Assembly: GCA_963921195.1 (NCBI GenBank)
Contig: OY992539.1
Coordinates: 161,702,622-161,766,621, forward strand
DNA: 64,000 nt
From: Pegoplata infirma
Lineage: Eukaryota > Arthropoda > Insecta > Diptera > Anthomyiidae
Reading direction: 5' to 3'
Part shown: piece after piece, positions 22,065-33,463 of the stretch
How the letters are laid out: each line of letters opens with the position of its first letter
How positions within the stretch are numbered: the first letter of the stretch is position 1
Position numbers and translations under genes: made by a program
The notes under the pieces: generated by a model
What the model was told of the DNA's origin: nothing
What the model saw: the letters and a program-made list of their open reading frames with translations, nothing else
Databases searched by the model: none

Positions 22065-22521
22065 CACCCAGAAAAGTTTTACAGTAACTTTTTTACGGTT
22101 ATTCAAAAAGTTTTTAGTTTAAGTTGTTTTAAACGTTTTATCGTTTGTTTTTCAAAGAAAATAAAATATTGAATGATTTATACAGTTGTTAAAACAATAA
22201 ACTACAAAAGTTACGGAAAAATATTTTTATCAGTTAAATTATTTGTGACTGATTATTCCGTATAATTTTACAGAAGAACGGTTTTTGTAGTTTGTTACTC
22301 AAAAAATTAAATTTTTACTCCACAAAATGAAAAATTGTAAGCAGTTAAAATAACTGAAATATCGTTTGTTTTTACGGAATGTCTAGTCATTCATTAACGT
22401 TTAAAAATAACTGAAAAAGTCTGTTGTTTTAAATGAAATATAAGTAGTCCGTTTTTTAAACGGAAAAACGATTGTTTTAAACGTTTTTTCAGTTGAATTT
22501 ACTTACAAAATATTTTTAGTG
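22065..22521. mobile_element. TIR element, CAC..AAAA end family, TA duplication
   Basis: The ends CACCCAGAAAAG and ATATTTTTAGTG fit the end pattern of this window's CAC(T/A)C/G family, with TA on both sides (22063-22064 and 22522-22523). The interior is made of AACTGAAA/TTTACGG-type palindromic blocks. No coding capacity. Confidence 0.6.
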
Positions 22522-22990
22522 TACGGTCAGTACCGTAGTACCGGGAATACCGGTATTCCCGGTATTACCCGGAAATGTGGTACCGGATTCCCGGTTCTTA
22601 ATTCATTCCAGGTATTCCCGGTTCCAGTTCTGACGGTATTCCCGGGATTACCGGTATGTATATTTTTTAAAATTTTGTACAATTTAAATTTTTTCTTTGC
22701 TTTTACCAAAAAAATATACAAAACTTGTGAAAAATACCATTTCCATTTAATTTTTTGATTTAAGAACAATAGTTACATGATTTTCAAATAATTTTACAAA
22801 CACAACTAAATATATCTGAAATACTGATTAAATAGTGTAATTTAAATATTTTATGGTATAGTATTTTTTTAGTTTTTGAGAACCGGTACCAGGATCAAAA
22901 CCGGGAATACCGGTATCCCGGGAATATATCTAGAACCGGGAAACCGGTACCAGAACCGGGAATACCGAGAACGGGAAATGGTGGGCACTA
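22517..22990. mobile_element. TIR element with GGAATACCGG blocks
   Basis: Both ends are clusters of CCGGGAATACCGG-like sequence (22548-22650 and 22880-22975), largely inverted. The outer right end GGGCACTA resembles a hAT TAGTGCCC terminus. The left end overlaps the previous element. No target duplication seen. Confidence 0.4.
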
Positions 22991-23363
22991 CATTTTCGCT
23001 TATAAAATAGTTTTTAATTAAAAAAAACTGTAAATAATATTTGCTCTGTAACTTTCTGAGAAAACGAGAATTTCAAATTTCAAGTCAATCGGTTAATTAG
23101 TTCGCACAAAAATGCAATTTTTGTAAAATGTTTTAAATTCATTTTTTATGGCGCACTCTGTTGTTGCCGTCGACCATTTTGATTACAATAGACAACTTTT
23201 GCTTAAAAATTTGTATGTCTTTGGCAATTTACTTTGTGCCCTTCATTTTCCTCTTGACCAGAGCTAAACAGGCCTAAGTAAAGGGCAGTAACGAGAATTT
23301 GCCTTTTGGGTACTTAAACAACTTTAATCTTTTGGTACCAACCAACCCCCAATTTACTTTAAA

Positions 23364-23449
23364 GGCGTGATTAGACGGGAGAGAATTCCCCTAGATTTAA
23401 AGTAAAAAACAACTCTGTGGTAACTTTTAAAATTGGAATGTCAAATAAT
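23364..23449. repeat. Fragment of the AAGGCGCGT-type MITE plus shared 29-mer
   Basis: 23364-23419 resembles the left end of the element at 12923. It is followed by a 29-base block (23420-23448) identical to 372-400, starting GTAACTTTTAAAATTGGAAT. Confidence 0.5.
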
Positions 23450-24006
23450 CTTTGAGCCTTTTTGAGCGCCACTTTAACACTATGATACCATCCAGGGAGT
23501 CTTGGATGGGGGGCATTCCGGGTAGTGGAGCTTTCATAAATTTTTACACAGGTGGATCGAGGCTGCACGAACAAGTGGGCTTTGGAGTCTATTCGGAAGA
23601 GCTTGGATTGAGCCCGGCTCGACGATTGCCAGATCATTGCAGTGTTTACCAGACAGAGATGCTGGCAATAAAGGTAGTGGCTGACTGGTTAAGCTGAAAT
23701 GTCTTGTCTACAACCGCAGTCAACATCTAAACTGACGTCAAGTCGCGGTCAAGTCCCTGGATTCAATGTTTCTGACAACAAGATCTGCCCTTAACTGCCG
23801 CACGTCTTTAAATGAGATGGCCAAGCAGTTTAACATACGACTCATATGGGTCCCAGGGCACAGAGACATTTCAGGGAATTGCTTGCCAGACTAGGAACTA
23901 CCTTACAGGTTCCAACAGAATTGGAATGTGTTGGTATGCCTCTAGAAACTTGCAAGCAAAACCTACGGCTTTGTTCTGCGACGGAGACCAATCAAAGGTG
24001 GGCAAA
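23450..24006 (+). pseudogene. LOA ORF2 fragment, RNase H region
   Basis: The fragment is about 90% similar by eye to the reverse complement of the LOA ORF2 at 1879-5610, covering RNase H from FERHF..MIPSRESW through FYT-GS, EMLAIK, WVPG-like and into ETNQRW. The frame shifts several times and RNase H carries FYTGG in place of FYTDG. It is truncated at both ends. Its right edge meets the 5' region of a CR1-type element. Confidence 0.85.
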
Positions 24007-24562
24007 ATATTTTTTATTTGAAAAAAAACTTAAACAAAAAGATAAATAAGAGTATCAAAAATGAGTGTGCAAAATTATCTAACAGCAACAAGTGCTCTCT
24101 GTAACACTTGCAATAAATCTATGCCCATTACTGGAGACTATGTAAATTGTCGTCATTGTGGTCGTAAATTTCACTACTCTCCTTGCGCTACAGTTTCTAA
24201 GTCGACGAACATGATTACTGAAAAAAAAAATTCATGGAAATGTATGGTATGTAGAGGACAAGCCCGTAGTAAATCACCAAACAATCTATACCAGGCGGTG
24301 ACCTACGAAGGAAAACAACAAGACCAACAACATTCAGATAAACAACAACAAGATCAACAACAAAACAAACAAATTAATGATGATAATTGTGATGATGAAA
24401 ATGCAAAACATTACAAAGACTCCCTTTTTATACCCTCCACTCTAGTGATAGAGGGTATATATAAGTTTGTCATTCCGTTTGTAACACATCGAAATATTGG
24501 TCTAGGACCCCATAAAGTATATATATTCATGATCCTTGATCGATTTTAAGTCGATCTAGCGA

Positions 24563-24616
24563 TGTCCGTCCGTCCGTCCGTCCGTCCGTCCGTCTGTCTG
24601 TCTGTCTGTCTGTCCG
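24563..24616 (+). repeat. (GTCC)n/(GTCT)n microsatellite
   Basis: Tandem tetranucleotides CCGT then CTGT, part of the ATACCC-type repeat. Confidence 0.9.
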
Positions 24617-25227
24617 TTGAAAACACGCTAACTTTTGAAAGACTTTACGGAGGCTCCTGAAGTTTGACATATATGTTCTCCATTTACCGGGTCAGGTTGG
24701 TATTGCAATCCAGCTAAATCGGTCAAGTGGTTCAAAAGTTATGAGCAAAAGAGTAAATTTCGGCAAGGGTATTTTTCGAATTTACAAGATTAAAACCACT
24801 ATAACTTTCGAAAGACAATTCTGAGGGGGCTGAAGCTTAGCATATACATTTGCCGTTCCCCAAGGCTATTTGATTTTGAATTTCAGCAAAATCGGTTCAG
24901 TGGTTCAAAAGTTATAAGCAAAGCACTGAATTTCAGATTTGTTTCACCTTAAACTGTTGAAAACTCGTTAAACAAGTTTTAAAAGCATGGTGAAATACCA
25001 GTTTTGTAAAACTTGTTGTTGTTTGTTTTCTTGTCGTGGGGTGCAGTTTATTTGTTAGACAAGTAAATATTTGTTATTGTAACTGTATGTAACGGTGTAT
25101 AGTAAGAATTTTTGGAAAAAAAATCAAATGAAGTAAAATAAAAAGTGGGAAATATGTGAAATATTTTTTTTTGTATTGCATATACAATAAAACAACAAAA
25201 ATATTTTACAAAGTAATTTTGTTACTC

Positions 25228-25395
25228 AAAGAAATTGTACACTAAAAAAAATATTTACACTAAAAAAAATGTTACACTCAAAAAAAAATGTATACATAAT
25301 TTTTTTTTAACGAAATGTCACACTCAAAAAAATGCTGACAGTCAAAAAAATTTTACACTCAAAAAAATTTGATTGATTAAAAAAAAGTTTTACTC
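25228..25395 (+). repeat. Tandem array of TIR-like ACACTCAAAAAAA motifs
   Basis: ACACTAAAAAAA, ACACTCAAAAAAA and close variants (GACAGTCAAAAAAA) occur about seven times at 15-40-base spacing. The motif equals the terminal sequence of the CACTC element family in this window. Confidence 0.6.
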
Positions 25396-25917
25396 AATAT
25401 AATATATTTTTAGAAAATTACTATCAGATGACATTGTGGAGGGTATTCATAGATTCGACCAAGTCGAACTTAATTTTTCTACTTGTTTTAGATACCGTCA
25501 CCTCAAATGTCCAAGATCTTAAATCCGATTTCAGTTCATTTAAAACAACTGTTACAAACGACATGACAGACATAAAGACGGCTATACAGCAATTAACAAT
25601 TAGTTTAAACACAACACACAATGCGTTACGTGAAGAGATGGCTGGTGCATTTACAAAGCTCACCGACGCAATGGCTGGTTTAGCTAATCAGGTCAATGAC
25701 CTGAAAGAGCAAAATAAAGAGAACATATGGAAAATAAAGTAAATGCTCTGGAACAAAAAATTCTAAACGAGAATGTAGAGATTAAAAACGTAAAAAACGA
25801 AAAACTTACACCCGTCGAAGTTATAAAAACGATCGCTGCTTCTGCAATGCATACAAACTAAATAAACAAAATAATAGTTGAGTTTTGCTCACTAAATAAA
25901 AAAATGAAATGAAGTCA

Positions 25918-26085
25918 AAGGCCACGTTCACACTACAAGAACTTACCATGGTAAATTGAGATGATTTTGTGATTTTTCTTTATGCTAGTACAATTTAGAG
26001 TTGATTTTGTAAATCACTATGTGATTTTGTTCAAAGGAAAATCACATAGTGATTTTAAAATCACGCAAGTCTGTATACAGTATAA
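25918..26085. mobile_element. Hairpin MITE-like insert in ORF1 copy 1
   Basis: An AAGGCCACGTTCACACTA left end resembles the TTAA-type MITEs here. An internal palindrome AAATCACTATGTGATTTT/AAAATCACATAGTGATTTT lies at about 26010-26060. Alignment with ORF1 copy 2 shows that coding sequence breaks off before it and resumes after it (TRHRV). Confidence 0.5.
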
Positions 26086-27211
26086 CATAACTCGTCATAG
26101 GGTAAAAGGAGGTATATTTAAGGTGTATACTGAAAATAATACACAAACTACTAAAACCAACAATGAGGATAGTGTTTATTTAAATGATGAACTATCAGCT
26201 CATAATCGTAAGCTTTTATGGTTAGCAAAGACAAAAGCTAGGGAATCCGGATGGAAGTTTGCGTGGTATAAAAATGGTCATGTGTTAGCTAAAAAAAGTG
26301 AAACTTCAAATACAATTTTAATCCTAAATGCATGTGATATTGAACTAATTATGTAAATAAAAAATTTAATTGTCTTAATAAATTAAAAAAAAAAAAATCT
26401 TTTATTTAAAAAAAAAAAAAAACGCAACACAACATGAACAATATACTTTTTGAAACAGTTGACACTGTTAGTCAAATAAATCATGATCTCTTTAAGTTAT
26501 CCTATATCCATACTTTTTTTAAATATTCGTTCACTTCGGACAAGTTTTAACTCATTTTTGGCTACAATACATGGTGTGATACATTTAATTAAAATAATCG
26601 TTCTTGTTGAAACAAATATAGAAGACAATGAAACTCCCTTTTACGGTATAAATGGCTTCAACTCAACATTTGTAAACAGAGATGATAGAGGGGTGGATGT
26701 GTAGCAGTTTACGTCAAAGAGACCATACCATGCACAAACATATCGATTAATACAAAATCGTTTGAGTCCCTACATATAAACATTCAAGCAAATGAAAATA
26801 TTTCCCTCTTTGCAATTTACTGTCCCATCCAACAAAATAAATGAGTTTATTACAGAATTAGATGATTTGTTAGACAAAGTAAATAAACAACAAAGTACTA
26901 TTGTAGTTGGGGATATAAATATCGATCCTTTAAAAAGAGACTTTAACACTACTCTTTATCTTGATATGATGTCAACCAATGGTCTGCAATGTATGATTGA
27001 CGAATGCACAAGAGAAGATTTAAATAGAGATACTCACACGTGTATTGATCATCTCTTTGTTAAACTTAAACACATAAATACAAACATATATTCATCTATA
27101 ATAAAAACAAATATCTCTGATCATTATTATCTAATGTGTTGTCTCCCAGAAAACGAGAAGGTAAGCAGAGCAATAATAAATGATACCCAATACACCAAAA
27201 TAAGTAATTAT

Positions 27212-28327
27212 CAGAGACTGGAACTTCATGCAAATGCATGTTTTTTCTGCTTAGTCTAAGAACTTTGTAAATAAAATATCTTTTCGAATCAACAAATTTA
27301 CATTAAAATGGCATTGATTTGTTAGTGCATATTTTTGCATATTTTAGTAAAAATGCATATTTGTGCATTTATGGCATTCTTTTAATCATATTTTGTAATA
27401 TTTAAGAAAAATTTCAAGTTTTTAAAAAATTTTTTGTTATATTTTTTTCGCAATATTTTTTACAAAGCACTTTTTTCGTATTTCTTATTTATTAATGCTG
27501 CCATTTTGACGCTTTTCGGGTATTTATTGTAGCTTTTTTGAACAGCGTACCTAGAAGTGTTATAAAATGGTTAACATTTTTGGCAAAAAAGTTAAAATTT
27601 TTTTAAATTTTACTCATTTTCGTGTATGTATTGTTGACGCATATCTTTTTTTTAATAGTTGGCATCACTGAACTAACACTCCAAAAGTCGAATATAGGTT
27701 GGAGACCAGATAAAGTGTATATATTATTTATAGTAAGATATTCTATGAATGTGCGTTCGTCTGTAATAAGCACAATGAAGTCCAAAATAAAAGAGCTAGA
27801 CTCCTGTAATTTGATACAAATATGTATTATGGTTCCCCTTAAAAAAAAAAGGTCCGAAAAAAACAAAATTTTTTACTATTTTTTTTGTACAAGGCTAACA
27901 AATGACACACTTTTAAGTCATATGAAGTTCATTGAACTGCACCAAGGGGATTAGGAAATGCAACTTTTTAGGAACGTCCTATTTTGGGGCGTGGATAATA
28001 TAAAATAATGGTAAAATTGTATTATTTAAGAGTATTTATGTGTAAACATTTATGTCAAGAGGGGAAATGTCCCCCAATGCTCCCCACCGACCTTTCTCCA
28101 CCAAAACGCCCCTGCCAAACTTTTTAATTCTAATTTTTTACATTTTTTCACTTGTGTTTTTTAAGTCGGTAAGAAATAAGTCTGAATTCAACTGTTATGT
28201 TTTTAATAAAAGTAAAAAAAAAAATAAATGCATATTTTTAAAATTTTGATGGCATATTTTTGGATTTTTTATGCATATTATAAGCGCTTAAAACCAGGTT
28301 TTTAGATGCATGAAGTTCCAGTCTCTG
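27212..28327. mobile_element. hAT-like non-autonomous element
   Basis: The ends CAGAGACTGGAACTTCATGC and GCATGAAGTTCCAGTCTCTG are perfect 20-bp inverted repeats. The flanks GTAATTAT (27204-27211) and CTAATTAC (28328-28335) match at 6 of 8 positions, as an aged 8-bp duplication would. The host frame (TKISNY) continues after the right flank. The interior includes a relative of the repeat at 57358-57950. Confidence 0.75.
27665..28105 (+). repeat. Dispersed repeat related to 57358-57950
   Basis: Shared blocks include AAAGTGTATAT, AAGAGCTAGA-TCCTG, CATATGAAGTTCAT, CCAAGGGGAT and GTGTCCCCCA-like text in the same order. It seems to be a diverged arm of the ATACCC-type family. Confidence 0.5.
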
Positions 28328-28608
28328 CTAATTACACTAGTTTACAAGTAAAAAAAATTTTGCGATCCACGTTTTAAACTTCATTGTGAACGGTCGTGTT
28401 TTATAAGTGCTCAATCAAAAGTTATTATTTTCGCGTTTTTAACAAAATAAAAAATATCGAAAAATTAAAATCCATATAATATACAAAAAATATATATTTT
28501 TTCGTGTTAAAAAATCATCAAATACATAAAAAACACATACAAAATTTTATTTTTTCATAAACCACAAATTCAATACAAAACTTTATAAGTATAAAAACAA
28601 TAAAAAAA

Positions 28609-29670
28609 ATGCCTTCACGAAGAGATATCCTCTGCAGTCAATGCAGCTTCTCAGTTAAAACGAATGCATTCGTCAAGTGTTATAATTGCAACTCAACTTA
28701 CCACTTCTTCCCCTGCTCCTCTGTCAGAGAAAATGAATATGCAAAAATGGATAAAGAGATGAAAACTAATTGGAAATGTATTAAATGCGATCGCCCCAAA
28801 TCTCCAAACAACCTTTATCAAGCTGTAGTTTATGATGACAAAAATCAGCAGAAACAACTAAGAGATGAAGATGATGAGGATAATGATGCAAAACGTTTTA
28901 AAGAGTCAAAATCGTTAAGTGATGTTAGTAAGAGTCTATACGAAGTCAAATCTAACGTCACTGATCTAAAATCAGATGTTAAAGACATAAAATCAACAAT
29001 ACAACAACTATCAATGAGTGTCAATCAATCAAATGTACAAATTAAAGAGGATATTCAAAAGGCTCTAGAAACGATCACCAATACTCTCACAAATCTTGTG
29101 GCTGAGGTAAAAGATCTCAGTGAAAAAACAAAGAAAAGGAAAAACAAATGAGCGAAATGGACAAACGAATTAACACCCTAGAACAAAGATTCCTCAACAA
29201 AAATATAGAAATAAAAAACATAACTAATGAAAACATTTCACCTAATGATATTGTTAAAACAATCGCTTCTTCAGTTAATGTAGAAATTAACGATAATGAT
29301 ATAAGCAATTCATATCATATAATGAAGGCTGAGAAAATTATTGTCGAATTCACGTCATTAAATAAAAAACAAGAGCTTTTGAGTAAAATAAATCGACATA
29401 GAGTTGATTCCAATTTAATAAACACAAATGATAATAGCAGCAACACCAAGACCACAAACAACAACAACAAAAAATAATTTATTCATATTAATGACCACCT
29501 TACAGCCTACAATCGCCGACTTCTTTGGCTAGCAAAAAAAAGCACGGGAATCCAATTGGTCATATGTGTGGGTGCGTAATGGCAATATACTCGCTAGAAG
29601 GAATGAAAGCTCCAGTTATGTAATTATTCACAATGCCACATATATAGAATTAATAACAACAATCAATTAA
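28609..29670 (+). pseudogene. CR1-type ORF1 copy 2 (PHD-like finger, coiled coil, Baculo_FP-like domain)
   Basis: The finger (CSQC...CYNCNSTYHFFPC...WKCIKC), SPNNLYQAVVY, an acidic patch and a coiled coil (residues about 105-170) form the first frame to a TGA at 29149-29151. The next frame starts at an ATG overlapping that stop (29148, -1) and begins the Baculo_FP-like domain (NTLEQRFLNKNIEIKNI...IIVEFTSLNKKQELL). A TAA at 29475-29477 is followed in frame by HINDHLTAYNRRLLWLAKK, after which an extra A in an A-run shifts the frame. The C terminus (VWVRNGNILARR) is still readable. The break near 29148 sits at the same place as in copy 1. Confidence 0.8.
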
Positions 29671-29913
29671 TTTGTCTAATTATTTTATGTATATACTTTC
29701 CTTTTATTAAATCAATTAAAAAATTTACTTAAATAAAAAATGAACCAAAATTATTCTTTTGATAATTTTAATCAAATTGATAGAAACTCTATAAGTTATC
29801 CTGTTTCAATCATATACATGAACATTAGATCACTTCGTTTAAACTTTACACCATTCTTAGCCAGTATACATAACATAATAAATAATGTAAAAATTATAAA
29901 ACAATTCAACTCT

Positions 29914-30744
29914 ATAATATTAAGAAAAGGAAATCTTCTAAAGCTGGATTGGTACCAAAAGCCAATTTATTAATCTTCGGGTAGATTAATAAATTTCTAT
30001 TCGAAACATCCAAAGCGAATAATTATAAATACGGCTACTAATTTCATCAGCAGGGTCTTAGATATAAGTGACTATCAGTTTCACAGAGAAAACGTATGTA
30101 AAATCAAGAATATTTTAAAAATGAATGATTTCCCAAAAAAGACGATAAATGATTTGATAACAAGAGTAAGAAATAAATCCCCCGTAACTAATACCGTAGA
30201 ATCAGAGAAGAAAATCTTTAAATCTATAAGCTATATACCGAAATTTTCTGAAAGAATGAAAAACTCCAATATTTATAACAAAGACAAGTTCCAGCTAGCC
30301 TTTAAATGTAACAATACTGTTAATAAGTTATTCAGCAAAACAAAATCTAAATTGAAAACTGAGGAAAAACCAAACGTGGTGTATAAAATTAACTGTAATG
30401 GTGACAATACCAACATATGCCAGAAGGCATATGTTGGTACAACTAAAACTAAACTAAAAACCAGACTCTCATCACATAAGTCTGATATAAAGGCAACTGA
30501 CAAACCACTTGAGCAAAAAACTGCACTCGCGGCCCACTGTGCAATTACTGGGCATCGGCCAAATTTCGATGACGTCAAAATATTAGTAGAAGAAAATAAT
30601 TATGCTAGGAGATTTACATTGGAGATGCTACACATACTTGACTTGGACACAAAAGAGAGATTAAACTACAAACTAGATACAGAAAGCATATCAGCTCACA
30701 CATACAAACACACGATACACAAAAACAGAAGGAGACCAAAATAG
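29914..30744 (+). pseudogene. Penelope-like protein C terminus with GIY-YIG endonuclease
   Basis: One frame, broken only by a TAA at 29971-29973, reads LDWYQKP, then SGRLINFYSKHPKR, and a linker to KFSERMKN. The GIY-YIG nuclease follows: VVYKINC (the GIY position), KAYVGTTKTKLKTRL (YIG position and conserved Arg), HCAITGH, and the catalytic Glu region RRFTLEMLHI. This nuclease cuts target DNA for Penelope-like retroelements. Reverse transcriptase catalytic blocks are missing. Confidence 0.85.
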
Positions 30745-30921
30745 AATAATAAAATATCAAAACTCATCAGTTGACAAAAGCTTACAAGCAGAACAACAGC
30801 TCCAGCAAAGAAATTATTTGTTTTTTATTTAATTTTTAAATGTAATTATATTTTCGTGTTTTAAATGTTTTGTGTAATTTTTGTAATAATTTTGTGTAAT
30901 ATTTTTGTATTCATGTAGATC

Positions 30922-30963
30922 CCCCTGAAGATGGTCAACAAGGTTGACTGAAATATTGGGACA
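30922..30963 (+). ncRNA. Hammerhead-like motif of the Penelope terminal region
   Basis: CTGAAGA (30925-30931) is followed by a stem GGTCAAC/GTTGACT with an AAG loop, then GAAA (30950-30953). This follows the hammerhead core CUGANGA-stem II-GAAA. One extra U sits at the foot of stem II, and flanking stems I and III are not obvious, so it may be inactive. Penelope-like elements are known to carry hammerhead motifs. Confidence 0.5.
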
Positions 30964-31992
30964 ATAAAAGAAAAATTTAAAATAAAATATGTTTTTATAT
31001 TTTTTATTTAATTAATTTTTTTAACTCATGACCTAATGCCGAACTAAATCAACAAACTACGAAACTAAAGGTCAACTATTCACAATTTTAAACAATTCAA
31101 TTCAATTATAAAAAATGAAAACAATTTCTACAATATTAATGGATTTAACTCTGTGTTTATAAACAGAGACGGGAATGGAGGAGGCATCGCTGTATATATT
31201 AAAGATAATATCATATTCTCACATCTTCCTACAAACACAATTACATTTGAGTCATTACAAATTGAACTGAATATTAATAAAACACCAATTTCTCTCCTTG
31301 CAATATACAGCCCCCCGCGACAAAACCCAAATGCTTTTATAATAGAACTTGATGAAACATTAAACAAAATAAAGAAGAATCACCAAGTTTTAGTTATTGG
31401 AGACACTAATGTTAATACACACAAGCAAGACCAGACAACAAAAAAGTACTTGGACATGATTTTGTCAAACGGTCTGCAATGTGTTATAACTGAGAGCACA
31501 AGAGAAGATGCCAACACGAGCTCGAGCACTTGTATTGATCATATACTTAAGTATATAATAACGTGGCAATTAATAAATGAAATTATGGGTAAAAAAACAA
31601 ACAATATTGATGAAACTATTAACAAAAATTTTTAAATAGAAATTCAACCCAACAATAAACTTTAAAGAAAATGTCCAAAATATAATACATAATTGTAATA
31701 TCAAAACCTTTCAACCAATAGGCAAAACTATACAAAACTCAACGTACTTTTCACCAACTAACGAAGAGGAAATATTCAGTATACTAAATAACTTAGATAT
31801 CAAAAAAGGTGCTGGTGCTGATGGAATAAGACCGAAAGACCTTAAGTATAATGCTAGTTTTATGACCCCTGTTATAACAGCTTTTATAAATTCAAGCAAA
31901 GAAAATGCTTTTATTCCAAAAATCTTAAAAACTTCAATCATACGCCCAATATATAAAAGTGACATAAAAAATGAATATAATAACTATAGACC

Positions 31993-32376
31993 AGCGACAG
32001 GCAAAAGCACTACGCGGCGTTTTTAGTCTCACACCTACATGCTCTCACTCATTAAACAAAATCAAAAAAACACAATTTTTCTCCCCTCTTCTTGTTTAAA
32101 ATATACTTAGAGAAATAATCACTTAAGAATTTTAATGTCAAATTCTTATTTAAGGAACATTTTTTGGTAAACCAAAATGCTTAGTTTGTCACTATTCACT
32201 AAATATTACATTGCTAGACATTTTAACCAATGTCATTTATTATCTTTTTTATTTTTTAAATGGTTAAATGTATTATTATTTTTAGTATAAGTTTCTTTAA
32301 GTGCATTGAGTATGAGAGTGCTACATGTTACACACACAAAGACAAAATATAATAGTATGTGTTTGCCTGTCGCTGC
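31993..32376. mobile_element. hAT-like MITE in CR1-type reverse transcriptase
   Basis: The ends AGCGACAGGCAAA and TTTGCCTGTCGCTGC are inverted. The flanks TATAGACC (31985-31992) and GATAGACC (32377-32384) match at 7 of 8 positions. The host frame reads NNYRP before and continues IAILPVIEK after. Confidence 0.8.
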
Positions 32377-33463
32377 GATAGACCAATAGCTATATTGCCT
32401 GTCATTGAAAAAGTTTTAGAAGAAACCGTAGTTAGAAGGCTTACTGAATTCACTTGCAGATATAGTATTGTACATCAAAACCAATTTGGATTTCAAAAGG
32501 GAAAGAACATCAATAAACTTCTTGGTAACTTCGCACATCATATTAATGAATCTTTAAATGAAAATACCCACTGTCTAGTACTCTTCATAGACTTAAGCAA
32601 AGCCTTCGACACCTTGACTCACAGTAACTTATTAGAAATATTAGAAAGAAATGGCATAAGAGGAAATTGTCTTCAATGGTTTAAAAATTATCTGGAGTTC
32701 AGATCATACCGCGTAAAAATCAACAACGATTTAAGCGACGGCATTCACTTAAACTACGGAGTACTACAAGGGTCAAAACTGGGTCCCATATTATATATAA
32801 TATATGCTAATGACATGATAAACATGCTAAAAAGAAGTACTGCATTTGCTTATGCTGACGACACTGCAATTGTTGTGAGACATAAAAATGTAGACATTGC
32901 TGCTGGAATTATGCAGAAAGAACTAAATGATATAGTGAAATGGTGTCACGATAACGGACTTGTTATAAACGCAACCAAAACCAAGCTTATGCACATAAAA
33001 ACTCCTCATCTGCAACATGCAACCATAAATATAAAATTTCATAACACAGAATGTCTGCACAGAGAAGCTACCAACACCAACTCCACAATTGATTCATGCA
33101 ACACTTACATTGAAATGGTAAACACCTACACTCAAAAAAATACGTTAGTAAAAAAATTTGTAAAGTGGTTTGTATCTCAACTTTACAACTTTTTTACTAA
33201 ATTCTACTAAAAATCAATTTTTAGTAATTCTTTTTAGTAAACTCGCTTTACAAACTATTATTTTTTACTGATTTTTTAATAATTTTTTCAGTTATTTTTT
33301 TTAAAATTATCGTACTAACTTTTGATAATTATTTTGTAAATTTTACAATATTAGTCAGTAAATTTCGTTTTTTTTTCTCTAGAAAAGTTATACACTATAA
33401 TTAAAAAAAATTAATTTTATTAAAATATTTGGAAATTAAAAAAATAAAAAAATATATTATTAG

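Larger units (their letters stand above)
24424..25488 (+). repeat. ATACCC-type dispersed fly repeat inserted in ORF1
   Basis: It begins with TTTTTATACCCTCCAC followed by GAGGGTATATATAAGT, contains TCATTCCGTTTGTAAC and ACCCCATAAAGTATAT blocks and a (GTCC)n/(GTCT)n run, and ends with GGAGGGTATTCATAGATTCG and TCGAACTTAATTTTTCTACT. This pattern is widespread in fly genomes. I do not assign its class. Partial relatives lie at 27665, 45274, 54265, 57358 and 58908. Confidence 0.75.
24061..26356 (+). pseudogene. CR1-type ORF1 copy 1 (PHD-like finger, coiled coil, Baculo_FP-like domain)
   Basis: The N terminus has a Cys/His finger (CNTC...CRHCGRKFHYSPC...WKCMVC) of PHD type, followed by SPNNLYQAVTY and a Q/D-rich segment. 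A 1.07-kb repeat interrupts the frame at about 24424. It resumes at 25488 with a coiled coil (NVQDLKSDFSSFKTT...LANQVNDLKEQ). A -1 frame change near 25727 leads into MENKVNALEQKIL, the start of the Baculo_FP-like domain. After another insert the domain ends with LNDELSAHNRKLLWLAKTKARE to a TAA at 26354. Such ORF1 proteins bind the element RNA. Confidence 0.8.
24061..28360 (+). mobile_element. CR1-type non-LTR retrotransposon copy 1, broken
   Basis: Contains ORF1 (24061-26356) and the 5' part of ORF2 (26434-28360), both damaged. It is interrupted by an ATACCC-type repeat (24424-25488), a small hairpin insert (25918-26085) and a hAT-like element (27212-28327). It ends inside the linker after the endonuclease, so reverse transcriptase is missing. 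The second copy follows in the same orientation. Confidence 0.8.
26434..28360 (+). pseudogene. CR1-type ORF2 copy 1, endonuclease part
   Basis: Starts with MNNILFE and an endonuclease N terminus (SILFLNIRSLRTSFNSFLA, VLVETNIEDNE, GFNSTFVNRDDRG). Two stops lie near 26702 and 26780. The frame resumes with VVGDINIDPLK and CIDHLF, then TNISDHYYLMCCL. It is cut at 27211 by a hAT-like element and continues briefly at 28332 before ending. No reverse transcriptase remains. Confidence 0.8.
29914..31075 (+). mobile_element. Penelope-like element, 5'-truncated
   Basis: The fragment starts inside the reverse transcriptase thumb region (LDWYQKPIY) and ends after a 3' region with a hammerhead-like motif (30925-30953). 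It sits inside CR1-type ORF2: NVKII lies before it and the endonuclease resumes after it. Exact ends are uncertain because Penelope insertions often carry variable flanks. Confidence 0.75.

Noticed and set aside
22519..22769. Overlapping 79- and 80-codon ORFs on both strands
   Set aside because: They are produced by GGAATACCGG repeats, which read open on both strands.
24563..24616. GTCC/GTCT run as a CRISPR-like or regulatory array
   Set aside because: It is a simple microsatellite that belongs to the ATACCC-type repeat, without spacers.
29118..29151. Canonical -1 slippery site in CR1-type ORF1
   Set aside because: A-rich text is present, but no X XXY YYZ heptamer falls in the zero frame, and copy 1 lacks the same sequence.
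32359..32384. ATG of the long reverse transcriptase ORF at 32359 as a real start
   Set aside because: These bases belong to the MITE end. The reverse transcriptase frame continues from before the MITE.
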